Assembly (NCBI GenBank): GCA_963697675.1
Contig: CAVOOW010000009.1
Coordinates: forward strand, 124,001 to 188,000
Direction: 5' to 3'
Source: CAVOOW01 sp963697675
GTDB taxonomy: Bacteria; Actinomycetota; Actinomycetes; JACCUZ01
Length of the DNA stretch: 64,000 nt
In this document: one piece after another, positions 1 to 7,181 of the stretch
How the letters are laid out: every line of letters starts with the position of its first letter
How positions within the stretch are numbered: position 1 is the stretch's first letter
Notes under the pieces: generated by a model
Told to the model about the DNA's origin: nothing
Database searches by the model: none
The model's input: only the letters and a program-made list of their open reading frames with translations
Made by a program: the position numbers and the translations under genes

Positions 1-3
1 TTC

Positions 4-1131
4 ATGCGCGACCTGCAAGCGGCGATCGCCGAGGCGACAGCTCAGGAGCCGTGGGGTCCGGGTCGGCGGGTCGCCCGCAGCTGTGCGGGGTTGCTCTCGC
101 AGGCTGCCCCGGACGCGGTGCCGGACCTGGGCATCGTCTCTGCAGCGGACGAAGGCGTGGTGATCCTGCTCTGCTCCGATGCCGCCGTGCAGGTCACGGG
201 GGAGGACGGTGAGGTGCTCGACCTCACGTCACGCGACGTCGCCTCATGGGTGGACAGGCAGGTGCGGAAACCGTTCCAGCAGCTGGTGTTGCACGTCGGT
301 CAGCTCGGCACAACGTTGGAGCGCAGCGATCTTCGTGTCGGGATCGTGAGCGGTGGCGGTGTGTTCGTGTCTGCGCGAGCAGCTGACGTCTCGGCTGGGT
401 CGGCTGGAACGGCTGGGTCGGCCGCCGACGATGCGCCGGCTGCCGAGACCGAGGTCGGCTCCGCTGCACGTGATGCATCGGCCGCGCCTGATGCACCTGC
501 GGCCACTACAGAACTCGAGCTTGAATCCGTCGAACCTGAACCAGACGGTGAACCGGAGTTCGTTGCCTTCTCACTGACGGACTCATCTGAGGATGAGTCG
601 TCCCCGCTCGTCGTCCTGGAGGACCATCCGCACGTCGAGGACGAACCTGCCAACGTCGATGTGGACGGCATCCGGTGCTCACGCGGACATTTTAACGATC
701 CGAGGAACAATTTCTGCTCGAGCTGTGGCATCTCGATGGTTCAGCAGACACATGACCTCGTGCCGGGGACGCGGCCGTCGCTCGGCGTTCTCGTCCTTGA
801 CGATGGCAGTGCCTACAGCCTCACCAACGACTACGTCTTGGGGCGCGAACCGGGCAACGCCCCCGAGGTGATCGGTGGCGCCGCACTGCCGCTGACCCTC
901 GCCGATCCCGACCTCACGATGTCGCGGATCCACGCCCGGATCACGATGTCTGGCTGGGACGTACGCGTTGTCGACGCAGGTTCCGCGAACGGGACCTTCG
1001 TCGCCGCACCCGGAAACGACTGGACACGCCTCAACCCGGAGGAGCCGGTCACGATCGTGCCGGAGACGCGCCTGCGCATCGGTGAGCGCACGCTGGTCTT
1101 CGACTCCAACCACAACCAAGGCCATTCCTGA
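4..1131 (+). CDS. FHA domain protein with zinc ribbon (start may lie upstream of the window)
   Basis: Reads as a cytosolic phosphothreonine-binding protein. The first ~125 residues are a folded region of unknown family, followed by an Ala/Glu/Asp-rich linker (about 125-220), a four-ligand zinc ribbon (C225, H229, C238, C241) and a C-terminal FHA domain (about 275-367). The FHA hallmarks GR (280-281), SRIH (307-310) and NGT (329-331) are all present, so phosphothreonine binding should be intact. FHA proteins of this layout usually act downstream of Ser/Thr kinases, but no kinase gene is in view. The reading frame is open to the window edge, so the ATG at base 4 may not be the true start. The domain call is sure; the partner is unknown. 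Confidence 0.8.
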   Translation: MRDLQAAIAEATAQEPWGPGRRVARSCAGLLSQAAPDAVPDLGIVSAADEGVVILLCSDAAVQVTGEDGEVLDLTSRDVASWVDRQVRKPFQQLVLHVGQLGTTLERSDLRVGIVSGGGVFVSARAADVSAGSAGTAGSAADDAPAAETEVGSAARDASAAPDAPAATTELELESVEPEPDGEPEFVAFSLTDSSEDESSPLVVLEDHPHVEDEPANVDVDGIRCSRGHFNDPRNNFCSSCGISMVQQTHDLVPGTRPSLGVLVLDDGSAYSLTNDYVLGREPGNAPEVIGGAALPLTLADPDLTMSRIHARITMSGWDVRVVDAGSANGTFVAAPGNDWTRLNPEEPVTIVPETRLRIGERTLVFDSNHNQGHS

Positions 1132-1173
1132 CCGGTGGTGGTTGCGGGACTGACCCGTCGAGCGGGGAGTAGC

Positions 1174-1246
1174 TAGACGCGCCGCCAACGGGCCACGCAC
1201 CAGGAGAACCCTGATGTTCATGCGCCTAAGTACTTCGGCCTTCCGC
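1174..1246 (+). other. Short intergenic stretch with a protein-like reading frame lacking a start codon
   Basis: After a TAG at 1174 one plus-strand frame reads ...DVHAPKYFGLPLNETPATAA and stops at about 1276, just inside the 3' end of the convergent oxidoreductase gene. It looks like a natural protein C-terminus, but no start codon or upstream body exists in that frame. It could be a relic of a deleted gene or chance in GC-rich DNA. Nothing else is evident between the FHA gene and the LLM gene. Confidence 0.2.
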
Positions 1247-2137
1247 TCAACGAGACGCCCGCAACTGCGGCATGACGGTGGTCGCTGCCTCCTCGAACAC
1301 CGCGGCCTCGCCGGGAGCATCGCGCCAGTTTTGCGGCCAGTACAGGACGAACTCGTCGATGCCGACCTCGGCGAAGCGTCCGACCATGTCGGTGAAGTAC
1401 TCCACTGACTGCCACGGGGTGAGTGGCGGGAAGCAGACCAGGGAGTGCCGGATCGTGGTCGGGTCGCGCCCAGCATCGGCGCACAGGTCGTCGAATCGGT
1501 GGCTGCGATCGGCGGTGACTGAGTAGAAGTCCTGCTCGGTCTCCACGCCATAGCCGCCCCACGAGCTCCAGCCGTCACCGTGCTGCGCGGCGATGCGCAA
1601 CATCTTCGGGCCATGGGCCGCGATCGTGATGGGCGGCCGCGGCTGCTGCACAGGCAGCGGCACGGTTTCGGCCTCCTCGCACTGATAGAACCGGCCCTCA
1701 AAGGTCGTGACCTCCTGCCGCAGCAGCAGGTCGACCAGCTCCACGAACTCACCGAACCGGGCGACCCGCTCTGCCGGCGACCAGTCCACGCCGACGGCTT
1801 TCGAACCCGCGGAGGGATCGCCCACGCCCAGAGCCAGCTCGACCCGCCCGCCGCTGAGGTGATCAATCGTGACGGCGGCCTTGGTCAACGTCACTGGATG
1901 GCGAAAGTACATGCTCGTCACGAGTGTCCCCACGCGGATGCGACTGGTCTCCGCCGCCATCAACGTCAACGTCGCCGGACCGTCGAACATCGTGTGCCGC
2001 ACCCGATCCGGCTCCACGACCGTGTCACAGTTCCACAAGACGTCGAACCCCAACCGTTCGGCGTCCTGCCACCGCTGTCGGAGCACGTCGAGCGGCAGGT
2101 GTTGGTACTGGTAGGCGCAGAAACGCAGGTCCGCCAT
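1247..2137 (-). CDS. LLM-class F420-dependent oxidoreductase
   Basis: A 296-residue TIM-barrel protein of the luciferase-like monooxygenase superfamily, the size and pattern of actinobacterial F420-dependent enzymes rather than FMN luciferases. It opens with a short beta strand (ADLRFCAYQ), has the conserved W-N-C-D-T-V segment near residue 40, an RVGTLVTSMYFRHP segment near 80 typical of this subgroup, and the DHLSGGR turn after it. The substrate cannot be read from sequence. The start is the ATG at 2137; a longer frame upstream belongs to the neighbouring beta-helix gene in another frame. It lies 46 bases downstream of that gene on the same strand, so they may share a transcript. The superfamily call is firm; cofactor F420 is inferred from family. 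Confidence 0.85.
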   Translation of the reverse strand: MADLRFCAYQYQHLPLDVLRQRWQDAERLGFDVLWNCDTVVEPDRVRHTMFDGPATLTLMAAETSRIRVGTLVTSMYFRHPVTLTKAAVTIDHLSGGRVELALGVGDPSAGSKAVGVDWSPAERVARFGEFVELVDLLLRQEVTTFEGRFYQCEEAETVPLPVQQPRPPITIAAHGPKMLRIAAQHGDGWSSWGGYGVETEQDFYSVTADRSHRFDDLCADAGRDPTTIRHSLVCFPPLTPWQSVEYFTDMVGRFAEVGIDEFVLYWPQNWRDAPGEAAVFEEAATTVMPQLRASR

Positions 2138-2183
2138 CAGACCGGCTTCCGGTCCCCCGCGCGGCGAAGCCAAGGTTGATGTC

Positions 2184-4157
2184 TCACCACACCTGCAAGC
2201 GCCCGGCGCCGGCGGGGAGGGTGGCGATCGGGCCGGCCGGATAGCTCTGTCCCTGCTCCTTGCGCCCGCCGACCAGGTCGACGTCCATGACCGCCGGACC
2301 GCCGTCGCGTTCTTCGTAGTCGGCGTCGGCGAAGCGGACATGCTCGAGGTCCAGCCCGGTGATGACGCCGACGCGGGCGCGGTCGAAGCCATCGGGCAGC
2401 TGGGTCTGCAGGTAGACAGCGTCGCCCTCGTCGACGATGCCGACGGACGCCGCGCCGTCGAGGACGAGGGCGTCCTGTTCGGTGTCCGACGGGCGGGCCC
2501 CGGCGGCATAGACGTTCCCGCGGATGTACGCGGGCTGCTGCACACCGGGGAAGCGCTGGTGGTCGCCCGCGGGCTGTTCGTCGATGCGTGCGAGGTAGTC
2601 CGCGAACGAGGCCGGGTGGCCGTCGTACGCGGCCGTGCCGTGGGCTGCGGTCCGGTGGAACTCCGTACCCGGCGTATAGGCCTTGTCGGGGTCGCCGCCG
2701 ATGAAGACGTTGCCGACGTAGCGGTCGTCGGCGGCGTAGATCACCGCATACCCAGCGACCTGCGTGCTGTGCGGGACGTGATACGGCGTGGCGCGGTCCA
2801 TGACGGGCTCGATCCGCAGGGTGCCGCACACCAGGTTGTTCACGAACGCGCCGCCCTGGCAGAACAGCTCCAGTGACGCGACAGACGCGAAGACGTTGTG
2901 CTCGACGAGGTACGGACCGTGGCTGACTTCGACGAACAGGTCCCGGTTGTTGGCGTAGTAGACGTTCCGCGAGATGCGGGTGCCCTGGGTCTGCCAGTCC
3001 AGCCAGGTGCCGAGCGAGCAGTCGTGGATCCGGTTGTGCTCGATGACGACGTCGATGGCCGCGTGCAGCTTGATGCCGCCGATCTCGTAGCCGTAGAACT
3101 CCCGCTTGAGGGCGATGTTGTAGATGTGGTTGTCCTCGATCGTGGAGAAGATGCAACCGAGGTGGCCGACGATGCCGTTCTGGCCGCAGTCGAAGATCGT
3201 GTTGCGCCGGATGACGTGCGAGCCGACGTGCTCCTTGTCCCACCCGATCTGACGTGCCGAGAACACCGACTCCAGTTGGTACTGGTAGCCCGGCTTGTCG
3301 CCGCGCGTGGTCGCGTAGTTGTGGCCCGTCGACGCCTCCTTGCCGATCGAGATGGCCGAGCACTTGGCGTCGTGGATGACGTTGTCCTCGATGATCCAGC
3401 CCTTGGCCCAGTTGGGTCCGATCAGCCCTGGCTGGTCCGCAGTGGGCGGGGTCCAGGGGCAGGCCGCCTGCGCCATCTCGAAGCCGCGGACCGTGATGTA
3501 GTCGAGGTGCTGCTCGGTCGGGTAGAAGACGGAGCGACGCACGTTGATCTCGACCAGTTCCGCGTTCGGATCCGCGTCCTGGAAGTTCGCCCAGATGGTC
3601 GTCTCATCGGCCCCGACCGTCGCGTACCACACGTAGCGCGTCTGCCCGGAGTCCCGCACCCGGTCGGCCACCCCGGTCCAGTCGTCGACCACCTCCGTAC
3701 GCAGCGGCGGATCCGACACCTCCGGCAGGGACAGGACCTCGTAGAAGCTGCGCCCGTTGAGGTAGACGTCGCCGAGATGCTTCTTCGGCGAGTCCTTGCT
3801 CGGGTAGACGATCCAGTCCCCGTCGATCTCCTCCGCGAACGGGTTGAACGAGCCGAACAACGAGTTCGGCACCGACGCCTTCCACACCGTCCCGCTGACC
3901 GCCTCCCACCCCGTCAACGGCTCCGAGCCCTTGATGACGACGTGCTCACCCGCGGCGGCCTCGTAGGTGATGCGGCGCTGGTCGCTCAGGCCGCCGCGCC
4001 GCGGCCGCACCCACTCGCGGTACTCGCCCTCGTGCACGACGACGGTGTCCCCCGCCTGCGCGAGGTCCGCCGCCTGGTTGATCGTCCGGAAAGGCCGGCT
4101 CTGCGACCCGTCCGAGGCATCGGAACCGGTCATCGCTACGTGGAACGTTGAAGTCAT
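2184..4157 (-). CDS. Right-handed parallel beta-helix repeat protein
   Basis: A 657-residue protein that opens with a motif typical of secreted polysaccharide-active beta-helix proteins (VAMTGSDASDGSQSRPFRTI), followed by many short repeats of alternating hydrophobic and Asn residues (IEDNHIYNI, IEHNRIHDC, ISRNVYYANN, RGNVYAAG) forming the coils of a pectate-lyase-like solenoid. Families with this architecture bind or cut plant or microbial polysaccharides (some GH141, polysaccharide lyases). No signal peptide is visible, so it is either cytosolic, which is odd for the fold, or the start is mis-set. ATG 4157 was chosen because GAGAGACG precedes it; an ATG at 4175 is the alternative. Catalytic specificity cannot be stated. 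Confidence 0.8.
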   Translation of the reverse strand: MTSTFHVAMTGSDASDGSQSRPFRTINQAADLAQAGDTVVVHEGEYREWVRPRRGGLSDQRRITYEAAAGEHVVIKGSEPLTGWEAVSGTVWKASVPNSLFGSFNPFAEEIDGDWIVYPSKDSPKKHLGDVYLNGRSFYEVLSLPEVSDPPLRTEVVDDWTGVADRVRDSGQTRYVWYATVGADETTIWANFQDADPNAELVEINVRRSVFYPTEQHLDYITVRGFEMAQAACPWTPPTADQPGLIGPNWAKGWIIEDNVIHDAKCSAISIGKEASTGHNYATTRGDKPGYQYQLESVFSARQIGWDKEHVGSHVIRRNTIFDCGQNGIVGHLGCIFSTIEDNHIYNIALKREFYGYEIGGIKLHAAIDVVIEHNRIHDCSLGTWLDWQTQGTRISRNVYYANNRDLFVEVSHGPYLVEHNVFASVASLELFCQGGAFVNNLVCGTLRIEPVMDRATPYHVPHSTQVAGYAVIYAADDRYVGNVFIGGDPDKAYTPGTEFHRTAAHGTAAYDGHPASFADYLARIDEQPAGDHQRFPGVQQPAYIRGNVYAAGARPSDTEQDALVLDGAASVGIVDEGDAVYLQTQLPDGFDRARVGVITGLDLEHVRFADADYEERDGGPAVMDVDLVGGRKEQGQSYPAGPIATLPAGAGRLQVW

Positions 4158-4262
4158 TCGTCTCTCGGCCTTCATCTCGGCTGCGAATGGGCGAGTTCGA
4201 TCAGGCGGCCGAGTATCTCGCGGCCCCCGTCCTCGACACCACCTCGGGTCTGGTGATCCGGG

Positions 4263-5240
4263 CTAGGGCTTCGGATGGCTCAGCAGAAAGCCCAGGGCAG
4301 CGTCCGGAAACGCCTTCGAGATCGTTGGTACGTGGACGCCTTCCTGCATCGTCCAGAGCTCGACGGCCGCACTGTTGCGGCAACCGGCCCAGGTCTCGAT
4401 GGTCGCCTCCGCGGGATCATCTGCGGCCGCGACGTCGGCGTCGACGTCGACGCGTTTCGGGCTCTTCGTCGCCGCGGGATCGCATCCGTCGTACGCAGCC
4501 CACGTGCGGACGGTCTCCTTGGCGCCCGGATAGGCGGGCAGCGGCGTGGGGGACACAGGCCCCACGACGCTGCCGCCGTCGAAGTTGACGCTGTCGTCGG
4601 CCGTCCCGTGGATCTCCAGGACCGAGACTGGCGCCGTCGGTTTGCAGTCGCGAGGGTCTGCGAACGTCGCTGCGGCCAGACTGATGAGCGCCGCGAAGAC
4701 GTCGGCGTGGTCGCAGGCCGTGCGATAGCTCATGAACCCACCGTTGGAATGGCCCATCACGTAGATCCGTTTCGGGTCAACCGCGACGTGGGCTTTGATC
4801 GCTGCCACGACACCGAGGAGATACTTCGAATCGTCGACGCTGCTCCCGTCGAAGTTGCAGCACGCGTCGGTCGCGTTCCAGAACTGACTGCCCGTGCTGT
4901 CCGTCGTCCCGTCCGGATAGGCGGTGATGACGCCGCGCCGTTCGGCCGCATCGCCGAGATGAAAGTAGGCGTCGTGATCGCTACCAGTCGAGCCGTATCC
5001 GTGGAGCACGATGAGCAACGGGGATGGGCTGCTCGCCTCGTACGAAGCCGGAACCTGGACCTCGACCGGGCGATCGCCGCCGACCTCGAAGTCCAGGTCC
5101 GCGGGCGTCGACGAGGGCCGACTTGATCCGGTCGGCGACGCTGCGGTCGAGGGCGACCCGGTCGAGGACGACCCGGCTGAACAGCCCACGAGCAAGACGG
5201 CGCAGACGACCGTAACCAGTCGCTGTTTCACCCGATGCAT
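4263..5240 (-). CDS. Lipoprotein PHB-depolymerase/feruloyl-esterase family hydrolase (LpqC-like)
   Basis: An extracellular lipid-anchored alpha/beta hydrolase. The signal peptide ends in a lipobox LVGC with Cys20 as the acylated residue, followed by a Ser/Thr/Pro linker (21-48). The catalytic core has the oxyanion HGYG (80-83), the nucleophile elbow GHSNGG (Ser165), an acid loop HGTADDSV (Asp near 215) and a C-terminal His near 304 (GVHV). This is the pattern of the esterase PHB depolymerase family, which cleaves polyesters, feruloyl or acetyl esters outside the cell. Length (325 aa) is normal. It shares strand with the upstream-lying beta-helix gene, 105 bases away, a possible polysaccharide-modification pair. 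The substrate is not known. Confidence 0.88.
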   Translation of the reverse strand: MHRVKQRLVTVVCAVLLVGCSAGSSSTGSPSTAASPTGSSRPSSTPADLDFEVGGDRPVEVQVPASYEASSPSPLLIVLHGYGSTGSDHDAYFHLGDAAERRGVITAYPDGTTDSTGSQFWNATDACCNFDGSSVDDSKYLLGVVAAIKAHVAVDPKRIYVMGHSNGGFMSYRTACDHADVFAALISLAAATFADPRDCKPTAPVSVLEIHGTADDSVNFDGGSVVGPVSPTPLPAYPGAKETVRTWAAYDGCDPAATKSPKRVDVDADVAAADDPAEATIETWAGCRNSAAVELWTMQEGVHVPTISKAFPDAALGFLLSHPKP

Positions 5241-5368
5241 CTCCGCCCGCTGCCAGAAGGACTGTCGGCCACTGCCGCATCCTTGCGCTGACGCATGAGG
5301 ATCGACAAGGCAACGTGCGTGTCTCGACCGGGCCGATCGTCGATCGCGCCGCTCCCTGTGCGAAGCGG

Positions 5369-6832
5369 TTACTCCGGCAGCAGCCAGCGCAGGGCGTCGA
5401 GGGCGGACCAGCCATCCGGATGCGCGTCAGCGAGCACGCGAGCACCGTCCACGTCCGCGCCGAGGGTCAGCAGCGCCTCCTCCGAATAACCGTCGGGCCG
5501 GGTCTGGCCGAGCTCGACGTTGGCCGTCAGCGCATTGCACAGGCAGACACGGCCGACCGTGTCCTCGATCGCGCCGCCCTTGCGCAGGTAGACGTGCACC
5601 GGCTCGGCCGGGCAGCGGTAGCCCACAGCGCCACCGTCACGCTCGTACGGCGTCCGGAGGTAACCGAGGTCGCACAGCCGCGGACGAGCGGCCAGCACCT
5701 CGGGGTCTGACAGGGTGCCCGGCAGCTGGGCAACCTTGAACGGGAACCCGGTCGGCGACGCTGCCGCGTCGGTGCGGATCTCCAGCGTTCCCGAGCGCAG
5801 CCGAGACGTCAGGTCCGCCCGCAGCACCGGGTCCAGGCCCGAGTCCTCGCACAACGCGAACAGCGTGCCGACCTGCACGCCCGCGGCGCCGGCGGCCCGC
5901 GCCGCGGTCAGCTGCTCAGGCGTGCCGTACGAGCCGGCCAGCCAGAACGGCAGGCCGAGTGCGGCGACCTTGCCGAGGTCGGCGTTGTCGCGGGGTCCGA
6001 ACACGGGCTGGCCGAGCTCGTCGAGGGTGAGCCGGCCGCGTGGCGGCGCGTTGTGGCCGCCGGCCGCTGGACCCTCGACCACGAACCCGTCGGGCCGGAT
6101 GTGCTCGTCGCGCGCAAGGTAGGCCGCGAGGATGTGCGCCGAGACGATGGCCAAGAACATCGGGCGCCGCAGCGGCGGAAGGTCGTCGCCGAGCAGGGCA
6201 CGCGGGTCCAGCTCGACGGCGTGGGCGTCGGCATCAGCGCCCGCGACCTCGACCGGCAGCCGCACCGCCTGGTGGTCGGCCAGCCGGTCGAGCAGCAGCG
6301 GGAACTCGCGGGGGATGCCGGCGCCGACCAGCACGTAGTCCACCCCGGCCAGCATCGCGCCGTACGTCGCCGCGGGCGTGGCCATCTGCACCTTCTCCAG
6401 ATAGTTGATGCCGACCAGCCCGTCGTGGCCGTCCTTCGCCAGCCACACCTCGACGAAGTTGCCGAGGACCGCGAGCTCCTGGCCCCGCTGGCTCTGCCGG
6501 AGCGCAAGCCGGGGCACCGGTGTGTACGGCGTGCCCGGCGGGCGCCCGCCCGGCCGGAAGTACCGGGTCAGGGCTCGTTCGGCCACCGCCGTGACGGGAA
6601 AGGCCGCGAGCGCCCGGCGCGCGTCGCCATCCTTGTCGCCGTCCTGCAGGCGGCGGGCCAGCACGGTGTCCAGGGCCACGCCTGAGACCACGCCGAGCTG
6701 ACCGGCCCGGGCGACCACCGAGGCGAGCCGCCACGAGGAGACCGCCAAGCCCATCCCACCCTGGATGACCTGCGGAAACGCTGTGCCGACGGCGGGAGCT
6801 TCCGCGCAGCGTGCGACGGACGTGGTTGCCAT
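5369..6832 (-). CDS. Nitronate monooxygenase family FMN protein
   Basis: A 487-residue FMN-binding TIM barrel of the NMO/2-nitropropane dioxygenase family, which oxidises alkyl nitronates. Family marks are the N-terminal IQGGMG phosphate loop, the catalytic-His segment EGPAAGGHNAP and the FMN-binding AGSYGTPEQL and GVQVGTLF stretches. It is longer than the classical ~350 residues; the extra C-terminal 120 residues contain several Cys and a YRCPAEP segment, as in a long actinobacterial subgroup. The ATG is preceded by GAGAGG at 8 bases. A tandem palindromic operator lies just upstream, so a TetR-like regulator encoded elsewhere probably controls it. The substrate is unproven. Confidence 0.87.
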   Translation of the reverse strand: MATTSVARCAEAPAVGTAFPQVIQGGMGLAVSSWRLASVVARAGQLGVVSGVALDTVLARRLQDGDKDGDARRALAAFPVTAVAERALTRYFRPGGRPPGTPYTPVPRLALRQSQRGQELAVLGNFVEVWLAKDGHDGLVGINYLEKVQMATPAATYGAMLAGVDYVLVGAGIPREFPLLLDRLADHQAVRLPVEVAGADADAHAVELDPRALLGDDLPPLRRPMFLAIVSAHILAAYLARDEHIRPDGFVVEGPAAGGHNAPPRGRLTLDELGQPVFGPRDNADLGKVAALGLPFWLAGSYGTPEQLTAARAAGAAGVQVGTLFALCEDSGLDPVLRADLTSRLRSGTLEIRTDAAASPTGFPFKVAQLPGTLSDPEVLAARPRLCDLGYLRTPYERDGGAVGYRCPAEPVHVYLRKGGAIEDTVGRVCLCNALTANVELGQTRPDGYSEEALLTLGADVDGARVLADAHPDGWSALDALRWLLPE

Positions 6833-6850
6833 GGGGGAGCCTCTCGGTGG

Positions 6851-6882
6851 CTACGGATGCGTAGGTTACGGAACCGTAGGTT
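6851..6882. promoter_or_regulatory. Tandem palindromic operator ahead of the nitronate monooxygenase gene
   Basis: TACGGAACCGTA (6867-6878) is a 5-bp-arm palindrome, and CTAC...GTAG (6851-6864) is a second, weaker one 15 bases away. The direct repeat CGTAGGTT also recurs with a 15-base period (6860, 6875). CTACGG-NN-CCGTAG-like sites are typical of TetR-family repressors in actinomycetes. The site lies 19-50 bases upstream of the start at 6832. The repressor is not in the window. Confidence 0.5.
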
Positions 6883-7181
6883 CTCATTTCGCGGTACGAG
6901 GGCACAGGGCCCAAGGTCCCGGGTCGGCGGGATTCACAGGGGCAGGCTGAGCGTGATTCCCGCGCATCCGGGTCTAAAGGAGACCGAACCCGGGAGAAGC
7001 TCTCACTCTGTGTCATAGTGCGACGGCGCCTCGCGGCTACGTTCCGTGAACTGACGGTCGCTCGGCGTAGGACGGTGGCTGTCGTCGCAGGTCACGTCGG
7101 CACCGCCCTCAGGTCGCCCATCCGGCTCATCCGGTCCCGGGACAGGCCTGCCGATGAACACCACGGGGGAGGTAAGTCGCC
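6883..7181. other. Divergent intergenic region
   Basis: About 300 bases separate the operator of the leftward monooxygenase gene from the rightward HD-GYP gene. It should contain the promoters for both, but I see no convincing -10/-35 pair. The only clear signal is the strong ribosome-binding site GGGGGAGGTAAG just before the HD-GYP ATG. Confidence 0.4.

Noticed and set aside
1214..1408. A 64-codon frame starting after AGGAG at 1203
   Set aside because: It runs antisense into the oxidoreductase gene and has no conserved composition; the AGGAG is probably coincidental.
2898..4151. A plus-strand frame across the beta-helix gene
   Set aside because: Composition is Val/Asp/Arg-rich shadow sequence with no motif; the minus strand carries the solenoid repeats.
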